A DNA stretch of 64,000 bases from Kingdonia uniflora (taxonomy: Eukaryota > Streptophyta > Magnoliopsida > Ranunculales > Circaeasteraceae), in NCBI GenBank assembly GCA_014058105.1, contig JACGCM010001242.1, positions 558,001 to 622,000 of the forward strand, written 5' to 3'. The position numbers and the translations under genes are program-made. Position 1 is the first letter of the stretch, and every line of letters starts with the position of its first letter. The notes beneath the pieces are model-generated. The model worked only from the letters and a program-made list of their open reading frames with translations. It was not told the DNA's origin and ran no database searches. Positions 23,833 to 35,519 of the stretch are shown piece after piece.

Positions 23833-24571
23833 GAGGTTGTTTATAATTTTACTTTTCTAACTTATTCTACTTAATTGGTGTTACTTAAGTTAAATGAAGA
23901 AATAAGTTGTGTTTGTTTTTTAATTTTGTAAAACATCTTATTTTGCTTGACACCCCCATTTTCACCAATTAAGATAAGTTAGGCTTTCTAGTTTTTCCAA
24001 ACTTTTTTCACCTTAACGTAATAGTACTTGAAAAGACCAATGTTTCATAATCTTAAACCCAAAAATGCCGTTAAATTTTAATACAAATCCATGTCATCTC
24101 TTCTAATATTCATCATTATCAAACCCTAACTATGAAACTTAGGGATTAATAGCTTCATGACAAAGTAGCCTTTCTATTAAGATTGAAGGCAACCAACATT
24201 AATAGAAATTGGTGTACCATCACATCATCATCATCTCACGAGATTGAGATCCATGATAAAGCAAACTACTACTACCATCTGAGATTGAGACTTAAGGTAA
24301 AAAAGCACAATATAGTCATATAAATTTATAGAGATGAATCATGGGGACCTTGTGAAATGAGATTACAAATGGGATTAGTCTAGCAATAATTTAAGTTTTT
24401 TGAAATTAGATAGAATGCAAAAACTTTTGGTTTGAAGAATATTGTAATGATTATTATTTTAATTAACAGATAATGGAAATTTTTTATTTAAATTTAAATG
24501 CGATTATGGAAAAACATGTAGTGTAAAATATAGAGAACATAGTAATTTTCACAATTTGATAGTTTTTAGAC

Positions 24572-24576
24572 ATTTT
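24572..24576 (+). other. Element C target-site duplication, left copy
   Basis: ATTTT, identical to 50085-50089 on the other side of C. Confidence 0.85.
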
Positions 24577-25158
24577 TGTAGGAGCCTAATCTCGTGGAGG
24601 GGAGATTAAACACTTACATCACTGTGGTAATGCTCACCTAGGGGTTCTAACAAACGTATTTAGCAGAAATGGATGAGATTGTATAAATGGGATTCCTCCA
24701 CGACCTCTAGTGAGCTTTTTTTAGATGAGGTTGTATAAATGGATAAGATTACAAGTAAAGGTTTGAGTAGACTGAATCTTTAAGCGTTAGAAGGTGCTCG
24801 AAGGTTCTCAAAGCTTCTCAAGTGTGTCTTGGGGGGAAAATCTCAACCTCTTTATAGTACTTATCCTCTCCTATTTAGAAAAGATAAGAATGGTGATGTC
24901 ACTTTAGAGATGTTAAATTTTAAGTGTATCATTCTTTATAGCTATCTTGCACTAGAGTCCATTCTACCAGAGTTGTTTGCTGAGGTGTCTGCCTTCGACC
25001 AGGAACTAAACTAGACTGAAGCTGTGGTCGAGGCTTTAATGAATTTAACGGTAAGTATGTTGTAGTTTTGATAGACTTGTAAGTACGGTAGGCTTCGAGT
25101 TGCTTGAGAATCTTTGATTATCTAGTTTGTTCTCAAAGGCTGTGAGTAGGTTACTATA
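24577..25158 (-). repeat. Element C 3' LTR, 582 bp
   Basis: In plus orientation it starts TGTAGGAGCCTAATCTCG and ends TTACTATA. It matches 49511-50084. A TATAAAGAGG box on the minus strand lies near 24850. Confidence 0.9.
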
Positions 25159-25178
25159 TTCACCCTCTCTTAACTGAT
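25159..25178 (-). other. Element C polypurine tract
   Basis: The minus strand reads TTAAGAGAGGGTGAA next to the LTR. D has a cleaner GAGAGGGGGCGAA at the same place. Confidence 0.6.
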
Positions 25179-25325
25179 ACCTCCAAAAAGATTATATATA
25201 CACCTGTCGAGGGTTCCAGGTGAAAAAATTTTTGTATGGCAATTTAGAAGTTTGAACGCTATCAATGCTCTAGTTTCCAAGATCATTATTAACTGATTAT
25301 GTTGATTTTGGCATAATTAACGATC

Positions 25326-25333
25326 TATAAATA
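25326..25333 (+). promoter_or_regulatory. Antisense TATA box (element C)
   Basis: TATAAATA 82 bp before the ATG at 25408, about 150 bp inside the PPT. Confidence 0.6.
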
Positions 25334-25407
25334 TCTAATAAATGGAGTAGGGTAGGGGGTAAATTTTTTTAACTTATTGCTACTCATCTACTCAGCTTCT
25401 TTCTTCA

Positions 25408-25602
25408 ATGCCTCTCTTCCTTTCACAGAAAAAGTTGAAGACTCAATCCCAGAGTCAACAAGAACATTTGGAGGCCAGAATAGCTGCCAAGGTGGCAGAG
25501 CTGATGGTAAAATTCTTTGGCCGCATGGGCTTGGAAGCACAGCTTCCAGAGCTTGTCGACCATCAAATAGGTGAGCTGACCGGCAGGAAACAGGATGAGT
25601 AA
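25408..25602 (+). CDS. Short antisense ORF next to the 3' LTR (element C), 64 residues
   Basis: An open frame from ATG 25408 to TAG. The first half is Ser/Gln/Lys-rich, then LEARIAAKVAELMVKFFGRM and LPELVDHQIGELTGRKQDE. D keeps the middle (RRVGRKMAELHMKFFGQM) at 55371-55484, which supports a real coding past. It lies just after a TATA box and before the main antisense gene. Probably a helical protein. Function unknown, and whether it is spliced onto later exons is not clear. Confidence 0.5.
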   Translation: MPLFLSQKKLKTQSQSQQEHLEARIAAKVAELMVKFFGRMGLEAQLPELVDHQIGELTGRKQDE

Positions 25603-25939
25603 GAGGAGTTTAGGTTATTGTGGGTGATTTCAGTAAAATCTCCTGATTGTTACTGAAAGGTCCATGGCGTTGAGAGCTCTGGTTGAGCGGTTGGTGGGGA
25701 AAGAGGATGGTGTTGCGGGTAGTAGTAATTCAGGGCGTTGGAAGAGTTGCCCTGGTTGTAACTCATACACCATTTCCTTTGGTTTCTTTTTCTTGTCTAT
25801 TGGTTGTCGTTGTTGTTTTAATTTTTAATTTTTTTTAAATCAATTAAAAGACTTGTGTTTTATTTTATCTGTTTTTGATGCTTATGAATCGCATATTCTA
25901 AAAGATGGACGTAGGAAATGACTTAAAAAACTGAAATGA

Positions 25940-26375
25940 TAAGAATCTCTGACCTTCAAAGGTCATATAAGGAAATTAAAGGTAAAAAAGAACGTAAAAA
26001 AATTAAAGTAATATGACATATCTGGCCTTCGATGGTTATGGAAGGAGGTCGAAGGGAAAAGATGCAAAGCGAATCAAAAAATGATAAAAATTTTGTTATT
26101 TTAAAAGAAAAGACGTAACACAAATCATAATGATAGGATCCTCTGAACTTCGAAGGTTATGGAAGGAAGTCGAAGGAAAAAGACGTAGCACGAATTAAAA
26201 TGTTGGCATTATCTAAGATTCGAATGATATGGAAGTAAGTCGAAGCAAAAAATACGTAACCAGAATCAAAATAATGACATTTTGTGACCTTTGAATGTTA
26301 TTGAAGTAAATCGAAGGAAAAAGACTTAACACGAATCAAAATGATGAGATTCTCTGAGCTTTGAATATAGAAGGG
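25940..26375 (+). repeat. About 70-bp tandem repeats in the antisense leader of C
   Basis: Six decayed units start near 25946, 26021, 26142, 26212, 26283 and 26355, each with TCTGA-CTTCGAAGGTTAT followed by GGAAG-AGTCGAAGGAAAAAG and ACACGAATCAAAATGAT. The second unit is longer because of an AT-rich insert. Confidence 0.7.
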
Positions 26376-26936
26376 TCGATAATTGTGGCCGTATGCAGTG
26401 TGGTGTTGGACTCCCAAGGTCATTAACATGCACAAGATCACCGCCTATATTGATTTGACTCTTGTGGGCAATTATTCCTGACATGTGGGGACCTGGCTAT
26501 TTAAGAAAAGTATAGTACTAGGTTTACTTGTCACTTCATGTTTGATATAGGGTATATGATGGTTAACGCTTAGAAAACGTATGTGATCCCTTATTTTGAG
26601 ACTTCAAATTACAATAATCACTTGGGTATACTAATGATGTTTTCATTCGAGATATAGAAAAAGATGTTTGTATTAATAAAGAAATTGATGGAGATTACGT
26701 ATTCGTGGGTTTATGTCTGCATGATTTGAAGAGCTTAAAGAGAAAATTGAGGCGCGAAGCTAGAAGAACTAGGTGGTCGAAGCGATTAGAGAGACGAGAA
26801 AATTTTATAAGGTATGATTTGCTAGAATTATTGAAGGAAGGTCAAAAGCAGAGGGAGAATGGGGTTAGCAGGGGTAATGATGGCAATTATGGAAACCAAT
26901 ATGGTTTAATGTTTGTTTATTTAAAAGGAAAGAAAA

Positions 26937-26990
26937 AGAGAGAGATAGAGGGAGTGAGAGAGAGAGATAGAGAGATAGAGAGAGACAAAT
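26937..26990 (+). repeat. GA-rich microsatellite
   Basis: (GAGA/GATA)n low-complexity run. A frame that crosses it (26705-26992, Arg/Lys-rich) may hold an eroded exon of the antisense module, but I cannot show homology. Confidence 0.7.
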
Positions 26991-27499
26991 AGTTTAAATC
27001 AACTCCTAAATTTTTGTCTAAAGTAGAGAAGAAAAATTTAGCAGTTTGTGTGCCAATCGTTGCAGTTGCCGAAGACCACCTAAAAACGTTAGAGCAAGGT
27101 ATCTCTTCCCTGGCCTTGTTCTCCACTAGTTCGGCATTTGTCTATTTTAGGTTTTAATCTGTAAATTTAAATTAGGAAAAACTTAGTGCCCGCCATTAAT
27201 GGTGGATGTTGTGGGTTTGAGAAAGATGGTAGGTTTTGGACTGGTTAGGGTAGAGGAAGGTTTAACTGAGCGATTTATTTTGGTGTATACCATTTGAATA
27301 TTACCTTCGAGTAGATTCTTTTGTGAGTTTAACATCTGGTTGGGGATTCGATCAGGTGTGACTCCTTTGAGTCCATTTGGGGTATACCTGATGGCTAATA
27401 CTTTGTATATTGCCCAGGGTTGGTATAATTGGGTGGACGAGAAGATTTAACTTGAAGATATCGAGCTAATTGGTTCCCTCTTCTTCTGCTGGGTACTGA

Positions 27500-29479
27500 A
27501 TGGGTACCTGTGACTCTTCAATGATGAGGCTAATTGACAAAGTCGAGGATTTAATGAATAGGTCGAGAACTTTAGGTCGAGAGGAAGAGAGTAATAGTGA
27601 TTTAGAGGAGTTGGATATAGCAAATATTATGCCACTAGTGGTTATTGAACCTGATATGGAATCCCTGAGACGAAGGAGGAGGAGAACACGAATAGTTGGA
27701 GGGAACGATAAAGAGGAGGGTGAGGACAAAGTATGCGGGAATAGCCCAGTACAAGACGAAGGAGAAAGTGAAGAAAAAAAAAGATAAAGAGGAAGATGGG
27801 GTTGATGAAGGGAGTAGAAATCAAGATAGTGACAAAGATACCAAGGACGATGGTATCAGGTTTAAGGAAGTCAGTCCTTGGGAGCGTAAAAGGCTAGGCC
27901 AATTTATAAAAAAGTATAATCTGGTTAGTAGGCCTTCTACTTAGTGCCCTATGGACCGAGGTTTTCCTTTAGTGATACGCCCGTAGATGGAATAATGGCA
28001 TCTCAAGGGCAGATTAAGCAAGGCCTAGAGCTCCCCATTCACCGTCTAGTGAAGGAGGTGTTGAACTTCTGGAATGCGGCCCCTTATGAAATGAATGGCA
28101 ACATTTACGAGATGATGAAAATCATCAAAGCCTTAAATAAGGAGTTGTTGGCCGAAGGAAGGCCTTGGTGGAGTGTACGGATATTATTGCCTTTTACTCA
28201 AAGCAGAGTAATCTGAAGGGCGAGACATATCACATTCAATATCATCCTAACAAGCCCTCACTATTCGACTTGCATTCGATTGACCGAGGGTGGGATATTG
28301 ACCTTGCTATTGTGCATGGGAATTACGAAAACCTCGAAGGTAAAGAGGTGTTTGCATTAAAAAATAGGGTTTTCAATCGTGGTAAGTATTATTTGAGTAT
28401 TTTGTCAAGTATTTTCCTTCGAATGTGCCTTTAACTTCTACCCTCTTGTTTACAGCACTGCGAAGTAGAATTCCCGATAGTTCCTGACCCTATTTAGACA
28501 ATCTAATCAACGAGAACAACGATCGTATAAACAAAATCTTTCGAAGGTTGAAGCCGTTGAGGATAAGGCGAAAGAAAATAGATAGCCTTCTAAAAGGTCC
28601 ATCAAACTCACAAAGACCTTTGAAAAGAAGAACTTCTACTACCCAGGAAGGCTCGAGCGATATGGATTACGATAAGTTTACAAGGCCGAATAGCAGTTAC
28701 ATTCTAAGGGCCCAATGAGGGAATTCAGGTACGGGTGCTTCACCAACCATAGCTAGAAGGGTCCCCACTCCGAAAGAGTTGTCACGAGTTTCTCAGAAGA
28801 TGAAAGGAAAAGCTATTATGGAAGGATAAAGTGCATCAGCCCCGGGGTCATCAACCCAAAAGAGGATGCACAACCAAATTGAAGTTGTCTTAACTACAAG
28901 TGAGGCCGCTCTGCTCATGACCAAAATATAAGTGGCTGCTCGAGCGATGGTGGAGTCGCCGATGCTGCCCTGTATGTTTGACCCTGACAAAGTTGGGTGC
29001 CACTTTGAAGTAGCTATAAGCCAGGTAGTTATGTTCATTGTTATCAGTTGTACATTTCTTCTTGGGGTTTGTATTTTTTGTGTAATGGTTTTCTTTGCCA
29101 GGTTTCATCTTTGGGACTATGCTTTAGGAAAACCCTTAACATATCTTGCCCAAGGGTAAAGGAGGCTAGCGAGTTTAAGGATATGTCGAAGAGAACCATC
29201 ATGTCCTTGAATACCCACTTGTCAGAGATGGAGCGGGAGCTCTTACTGGATCGAGCTGATGCTTCAAAGGAGAAGCTGGACACTGTTGAGTGTTACGCAG
29301 AGAAAGTGCTGAAGCTCGAGGGTAATCTGAGGGATTATCAAACGAGGTTCCAGGCAGACATTGACCTAGAGTACCTCGTAATAATGTCACTGAAGCACTT
29401 AATTGATGAGCTCGGTTATGACCCTGATACCTTTGAGCGATTTGAGTCCCAGTGTGGAGGATGCGAGCCTGGCTCTTGA
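27500..29479 (+). pseudogene. Element C antisense gene, three exons readable
   Basis: Exon 1 runs to 28381: an acidic, charged N-terminus, then (with frameshifts at about 27780 and 27945) GIMASQGQIKQGLELPIHRL, VKEVLNFWNAAPYEMNGNIY and, after another shift, TYHIQYHPNKPSLFDL and DRGWDIDLAIVHGNYENLEG. Intron 1 is 28382-28455 (GTAAGT...TTTACAG). Exon 2 (28456-29024) is basic and Ser/Thr-rich. Intron 2 is 29025-29101 (GTAGTT...TTGCCAG). Exon 3 (29102-29479) codes for a coiled coil that ends with LKHLIDELGYDPDTFERF, close to F and D. Start not certain. Product probably a DNA- or RNA-binding or scaffold-like protein, but this is speculation. Confidence 0.7.
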
Positions 29480-29729
29480 GATGGTACAGAGTCCTTTAGT
29501 GGTAGAGCCGACCGTCGAGCATCATGTTACTACTCCCAAAGCTGGTTTGTGTTAAACTACCAATGTCACCTAGTCCAATGAGGTGGATGAAACTGTTTGT
29601 GTGTTTTAACTGATGGTACTTGTTTTTTTTTCCTTTGGTTTGTAAAATAACTTAACATTCTGTCTGTTTGAGTTTTACCTGTCTAAATATGTTTCAGTTG
29701 AAATAAAAAACTGTCTTGATCATAACTAT

Positions 29730-30425
29730 TGATTTACATCAAGGTCGCCCCTAAGTATCTGAGTACTTGGGATCAAACCTAATCAAAACCAAACATGGTC
29801 GGCTCTAAGGTCTCGCCTAAGTATTTAATCTGTCGAGTATTTATACCGCATTGATTCGCCGAACTTAAGGACTTTGAAAAACTTTGAGTTCACCCCCAAA
29901 TATCAGTCAGGTCAAAGGTTTGACATGATATTAAGATTTGCCTAAATAAAGAAATTCATGAGGCTTCGAGGTCACCCTCAGGTATTTCTATCTGCGGGTT
30001 TAAGCATAGGCGAAACCAAATAGGGTCAGCTCTGAGGTTTCCCCAAAGTGTTTAATCTTTTAATTATTCATACCACTTGGGTTTGTCCAAATCAAAGAAC
30101 TTTAAAAAACTTTAAGGTCGCCCCCAAGTATTAGTCGGGTTAAAGGTTTGACATGATACTTAGGTTTCCCCAAGTTAACAAGTTCATGAGGTTTCGAGGT
30201 CACGCCGGGTATTTCTATCTGCGGGTTTAAACCTAGAAAAAACTGAACATGGTCAGCTCTGAGGTTACCCCCAAGTGCTTAACCTTTTGATTATTCATGC
30301 CACTTGGGTTTACCAAAATCAAGGAACTTTGAAAAACTTCCAGGCCGCCCCCAAGTATCAGTCGGGTCAAAAGTTTGATGTGATACATAGGTTTGCCTAA
30401 ATGAAGAAGTTCATGAAGATTGAGC
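29730..30425 (+). repeat. About 228-bp hairpin tandem array of element C
   Basis: Three units (cores at 29898, 30126 and 30353) lie between the end of the antisense gene and the integrase. Each core reads AAGTATCAGTC, then GTCAAAGG-TTTGAC, then ATGATACTT, a nested near-palindrome. The same core is in F and D. Confidence 0.85.
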
Positions 30426-30539
30426 ATTATGTATGAAACACGCAAAATGAAAATGGCTAAAACATGATCTTATTGATGCAAAATTTTATGGTTACAACCA
30501 TGGAAGGTATCTATGCTTATTTTCTACTGTAGCAAACTA

Positions 30540-31700
30540 ATCGCATCGTATTTCAGGGGTTTGGAAGAGGTTCTTCATGTTTGGTCATAAGATAATAGGA
30601 CCCTTTGTCTATTTTTTCATAGACAATGTATGGTCATTCCCAGGATTCGACCAATTTTCTAGCATTATGGGGCTTGGAAGATGAGGTGATTCATTGAAGG
30701 ACCAAGTCTCCGATTAAAAAATCTTTGGGATGAACCCTTTTGTTGTGTGACTTCATTAGTGAGTTATGGCATCGACCAAGGCTAGCCAGGGCTCTGTCTT
30801 GTGTTTCGTCGATCCAAAGCATTTTACACCCGAGTTAAAGCTCGTTTTCCTTATCTAAGAGGTCAGGGACTCTAGTGGGGACTTCGATTTGTGTTGGTAG
30901 AACGGCTTATGTTCCATAGGCAAGGAAGAAAGGAGTACAACACATATATTTTATTGGTATCGTGTGATAGGCCTAAAGGACATGTTGTTTCTTGTACCCA
31001 ACGCCCCTTCTTATCGTTGACTCGTTTCTTAAGACCATCGACTATGGCTTTGTTTATATCTCCGACATGGCCATTCCTTTGAGAGTAGTAAGGTGTGGAT
31101 GGAGATAAAATGATGTTGTACTTCTACAAGAATGTAATGAACTTGTTTTTAACAAACTGTAGACCATTGTCACATTGGATCACATGAGGGCAGCCGAATC
31201 GTGTAATTATGTTCTCCTATAAGAACTTAACTGCCTTTTTTTCACTTCTTCTACATAATAGTAGTTCTTCGAACCACTTTATAAAATAATTCGTGGCTAT
31301 GAAGATGTTCTCTCTCTTGCCTAGAGCTTTAGGAAAGGAAAGGATTAAATCGATGGACCATCGTTTAAAGGGCAGTTAATGTCGTGTCGGTGACTCTGGC
31401 TCTTATTACAATACTTCGTGTAGTCTTCGGCTTGTTTTTTCATATTCAGCTAGAATAGACATTGTGTGACTACATGTAACACCATAGATCATCCTGCAGT
31501 GTGTGAGACGCAGTTACCTTCATGTAGCTCTTTAATAATTTGATATGCTTTCTTCTGGGATATGTACTTTAGGTGTACCCCGTTTGGTGTCCATCAATAT
31601 AGTTTGTCAATAAATATTAAGTACCTTCGACAATTTTCCAACTGAGATCGTTTTTCTTTTGGGTCTTTGGGCAGGATGCTTTGGTTAAAATAAGCCAGGA
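30540..31700 (-). pseudogene. Element C integrase, broken
   Basis: The minus strand shows HEGNCVSHTAG and MKKQAEDYTKYCNKSQ (zinc-binding part, with the last Cys changed to Ser), then FIATNYFIKW (first D replaced by N), IQCDNGLQFVKNKF (second D kept) and NGHVGDINKAIVDGLKK, where the third acidic residue has been lost (GQAE to GHVG). The C-terminal part near 30550-30760 is frameshifted. It aligns with D 61240-62340 base by base over long stretches. Confidence 0.75.
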
Positions 31701-31859
31701 AAGGGGCTCACTAATCTTCGGGATCGATACTCTCGTCCCCAGTATTGATAGTATTGATTTCCATTCTATCTATACTTGGGCGTTCGAGTACCTCAATATT
31801 GAGCTTTATTGGTTTTGATTGGCCGAACATGGCTGTTATGTATACGAGAGGATCGGTGT

Positions 31860-32260
31860 GCCTATTTTTACGTCATGGATAATGTATAATTCATGATTGC
31901 TCTGGGAAGCGATCCATGCATTGAGGGACGAGTTTAGCATATTCTACCATTTGATCCTTTGCTTAATTCTTTCGAGTTTAGTATCTTTGGACCAGCTGTG
32001 AATTAGTAGAGATTGTTAACTTGGGCTGTCCAACTCGAGAGCCATGTCTAAACCGTAAATTAAAGCTTCATATTTGGCTTTATTGTTGGTGCATTCAAAA
32101 TTTAAACTTAATGGTTTTTTCTAGTCGATTATTGGAATGTATGACCAGCACAATACCTATGTCATAACCATTCGGGCCAGCAAAGCCATCGGCAAATAGT
32201 CTCCAATCTTTGTTTGGATTCTACGGTTCCGATTGTTCAGTTTGCTTTTCGAAGATGTCG
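31860..32260 (-). pseudogene. Element C second RNase H (aRNH type)
   Basis: LFADGFAGPNGYDIGIVLV (near 32195) and NNKAKYEALIYGLDMALELD (near 32090) on the minus strand are the two signature blocks of the Tat-type second RNase H. The TDG of the start is changed to ADG. Stops and shifts follow toward 31860. Confidence 0.7.
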
Positions 32261-32289
32261 TCTTTGTATTATTCCTAGTCGGTGTTGTC

Positions 32290-32800
32290 TACTGAGAAGT
32301 CTGCCAGAATGTCAGTGGCTACTTGGCCCCTATCAAATATCTTCTTCTCGAGGGTGACACATGTTCCTCGAGGTAGATGGACCATTTATATACTCGTCGT
32401 GATTTTTTTTCTTGGCCAGGACTTCTTGAAGGGGGTAGCTTGTGATCGCCCTTATACAATGTGCTTGGAAGTATGGTTTGAGCTTTCTCAATGTGTACAC
32501 AAGGTTGATTAGAAGCTTTTTGAGTTTGGTATATCTTATTTCGACCGGGGTCAATGTATTGCTGATAAAGTATATGGGTTTTTACAGTGCCTTCCTTTAT
32601 ACGAATAAGAACTGAACTTAAAGATTCCTCGTTACTGGAAGGTAGAATGATAATATTTTTCCTTCGACTGAGGTGGTCATGATTGGAGGTTGGCCAAGGT
32701 AAGTCCTAAGTGTCTGGAAAGCCTGCTCGCACTCTAGAGTACATTCGATATCGGGGGTTTTCTTCTTGGCTTAATGGGAACCTTGACTGCAGAGTAAAAA
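32290..32800 (-). pseudogene. Element C RNase H (first)
   Basis: A decayed gypsy RNase H. The open piece 32554-32333 reads TPVEIRYTKLKKLLINLVYT, LRKLKPYFQAHCIRAITSYP and LQEVLAKKKN, the same blocks as A (9270-9390) and D (63370-63170). Confidence 0.7.
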
Positions 32801-33046
32801 AAATAACTATTTGTACCTGCCTGAAGATTTTGGAATAAAGCAATTAAGAGCGGCAATTTTTCTAGCGAACGTCTATGCGTCTTTCTTCATTTTTAAGGAT
32901 GGCATGTCGATTAACGCTCAGATTTGGGTAGGGTCGATCTCGATACCTCTCTTTCGGATGAGGTGGTAAAGAGTTTTTTGTAAGAGACACCGAACTGGTA
33001 CTTGTCTGGGTTGAGCTTCATTTGGCATGAACGAAGGATGGAAAAT
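32800..33046 (-). pseudogene. Element C RT, C-terminal part
   Basis: From 33046 down the minus strand codes for the RT segment after YIDD (MKLNPDKYQFGV near 33010) and the start of the connection domain. The rest of the RT is at 46391-47430, on the other side of B. The reading frame continues across the B insertion site once B and one ACTTT are ignored. Confidence 0.8.
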
Positions 33047-33051
33047 ACTTT
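33047..33051 (+). other. Element B target-site duplication, left copy
   Basis: ACTTT, identical to 46386-46390. Confidence 0.9.
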
Positions 33052-33615
33052 TGTAGGGACCAGTCCCTCGATCTATACTAAACGCGAACTGATTATAGGG
33101 ACCTGTCCCTCGACCTATTTCAAACTTGAACTACCTCAATACCATACTCACGTATTATACACGTGACATACACAATCAACAATGACACCTGAAGCACAAA
33201 CTGATGAAGAACGTGGATCAAACACTACAGATAAAATATAACAAGTCAAAGACACCTATCTCCTACAAACTAGTAGTTACACATTCAACTACCACCTACC
33301 CCATTTTTAGGAGAGCGTGCCTCTACACGATATCAAACTGAGAGTGAGATTTATAAAAATGATGAGTTCTAGTGGATAAAGGACCAAGAATTTGAGATTC
33401 CAAGATCAAGAGATTACTTATAATCAAATATTAGCCTTAAGCAATAAAAGTTATAGTTACTAAATCCTCAAGCCGAGGTCGTGGTTTTTACCTATTCAAA
33501 GGTTTCCACGCTAACCACCTGTGTCATTTCTATATTGAGTTACATTAATTTTTATCATATGAACATTTGGTGTAAGAACTAATTTCGAGCTATTTCGAGC
33601 TATTTGGCCATTACA
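33052..33615 (+). repeat. Element B 5' LTR, 564 bp
   Basis: Starts TGTAGGGACCAGTCCCTCG, ends GGCCATTACA. A TATA-like box (TTTATAAAAATG) lies near 33350. The first 70 bp hold an internal near-repeat (GGGACCAGTCCCTCGA and GGGACCTGTCCCTCGA). Confidence 0.95.
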
Positions 33616-33634
33616 TTTGGTATCGTCTGTGGGA
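33616..33634 (+). other. Element B primer binding site
   Basis: TTTGGTATCGTCTGTGGGA directly after the LTR. It has two changes against the PBS in A and C. Confidence 0.8.
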
Positions 33635-33763
33635 ATCAAACCCACAACTACATGGTTAAAAGTCGTGTGGTCATGACCGCTTCAGCGAAGGCATCGGACT
33701 CATAATCCCCGACCAACATGCCAAGTAGCTCAAGCACCACGTCAATGCATCACACAAGAACAC

Positions 33764-34980
33764 ATGGATCAATATATCAAGGAGTTGATTGAAGCTCAAG
33801 CTCTAGGAACTAAGGACGATTTTACAAAGTTGCAAGGTAGTCCGATTGCTAAAGAGTTATTTAATATGGAAATACCCAAAAATTTCCATACTCCCAAGAT
33901 ACGAAAATACAAAGGCACTTATCCAAAGGAACACATTCAGCAATATCGTGATTCACTGGGATTATATTCAAATATCAACCATATTCTATGCCATCTGTTT
34001 ACCATAAGTCTCTAGGGAGAACCGCTGTGATGGTTCCATTCTCTTCCTTAGGATTTTATCCTCACATTCAACCAACTGCAGAAGATCTTCGTCAAAGACA
34101 TATGCTTACAATAAAGACAAAAATAAGAATTTATACACTCTTATTAGTCTTAAACATTCTCCTGGAGAGAAGTTCGAGGTCTTTGCAAAGATATTTTTGG
34201 AGCTCACACAAAAAGTTGATAATCTCGATAAGAAAATAGTCGTTTCTACGTTTACAAATGCACTACCGATTGATTGCAAAACAAAGGAATATATCTTCTT
34301 GAGTAAACCCTCAACCTTGGAAGACATGATTACCAAGGTCAATGGGTATGTCAACCTAGAAAGGATGATGACTGAAAGGTATAAATCTACTAAATTCTTC
34401 CTAACCACGAAAGGTCAAACTACAGAATGCAATAGTGAACCGAAGGAGGACCAGGGTGATCAGTAGCGTGCCAAAGCAAACACTAGCAAATCTTGGAAAG
34501 GTAATTTATTACCCAAGCCGGTCCTCCCCAAGATGAATGTTCAGATCTCATCAATTTTTCCAGTGCTAGCAAAAGATAAGTTCAATCGTGTATCTCAACC
34601 GCTGGAACCAATTGAAGTCAAACCGTACTGCATGCATCATAAGGTAAATCATCATAAAACTGACAACTGTTATGCTTTATAGAGGTTGCAGGAATATATT
34701 TTTAAAGACGGGAGAATGCACGAGTATATTGTCAACCTAAAAGGATTCAAAAATGGAAGCTACAAGATGCAGGTCGAAGTAGTTCAAGTGAAAGATTAGT
34801 CTGAGGAAAAACATTTATACCATATCTACCACAGTAACATGATCGAGATCCATCAAATCAACAACTCTACCAAATTCAAGCGAAGGAGATTAACGAAATG
34901 CTATGATCTCACCGCTCAAGATAAAGAATCTAAACTCTTTCCTAAATCAAGCAACCGATGACTTGGGATTTTATTTAAAG
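33764..34980 (+). pseudogene. Element B gag remnant
   Basis: The open start MDQYIKELIEAQALG leads to the core FHTPKIRKYKGTYPKEHIQQ (33880). After a stop and shift near 34013 the next piece (34197-34466) reads DNLDKKIVVSTFTNALPIDC and NGYVNLERMMTERY. A YCMHHKVNHHKTDNCYAL knuckle-like motif lies near 34630. Compared with A the N-terminal coiled-coil part is missing (only about 130 bp between PBS and core). Four or more lesions. Confidence 0.75.
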
Positions 34981-35039
34981 ATTACAATGTCAGTCACGTT
35001 AAGTTTCCTCATCATGACGCTCTGGTTATCATGCTGAAG

Positions 35040-35460
35040 ATGAAGCAGTTTGTCATGCATACCATGATAATTGATACAGTAGTGGTATCGATATCCTCCT
35101 TGAAAGAACAATCAAACAAATGGGACTTGTCGATCAAGAATTTCCAAGCGATATTGATATCAGAGAGTTTAATGGCTCTAAGGAAGAGCGAGTAGGCAAG
35201 ATCATCCTACCTATCACCGCTAGACCTGCCACAATCGATGTTATTTTCTGGATCATCAACGCCAAATCTTGTTACTTAGGGATTATGGGCCACTGTTGGA
35301 TCCACAACATAGAAGCAATCGCTTCCACTTACCATCAAGCGTTTTACTTCAAACCTAACGGAGACATTAATGAAATCAAAGGAAGGAAAAAGCTTTCACG
35401 AGCTTATGAAAATGCCGTCTCTACCATTCTCGATACATCTGGCAGATTTACTGTATAGCA
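35040..35460 (+). pseudogene. Element B aspartic protease, broken
   Basis: The active-site region near 35070 (IDT, then a one-base loss before SGIDI) is frameshifted. From 35120 an open 112-codon frame carries MGLVDQEFPSDIDIREFNGS, KIILPITARPATIDVIFWI and MGHCWIHNIEAIASTYHQAF. This is the protease body and linker, aligned with A 7660-7990. Confidence 0.7.
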
Positions 35461-35519
35461 ATTATAGAAAGCTGGTCACATCGATGACCAGCCTTCAGCA
35501 TAAGAACCTGCCGAGTACA

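Noticed and set aside
32282..32512. Plus-strand open frame of 76 codons
   Set aside because: Complement of the C RNase H region. The minus strand carries the recognisable protein.
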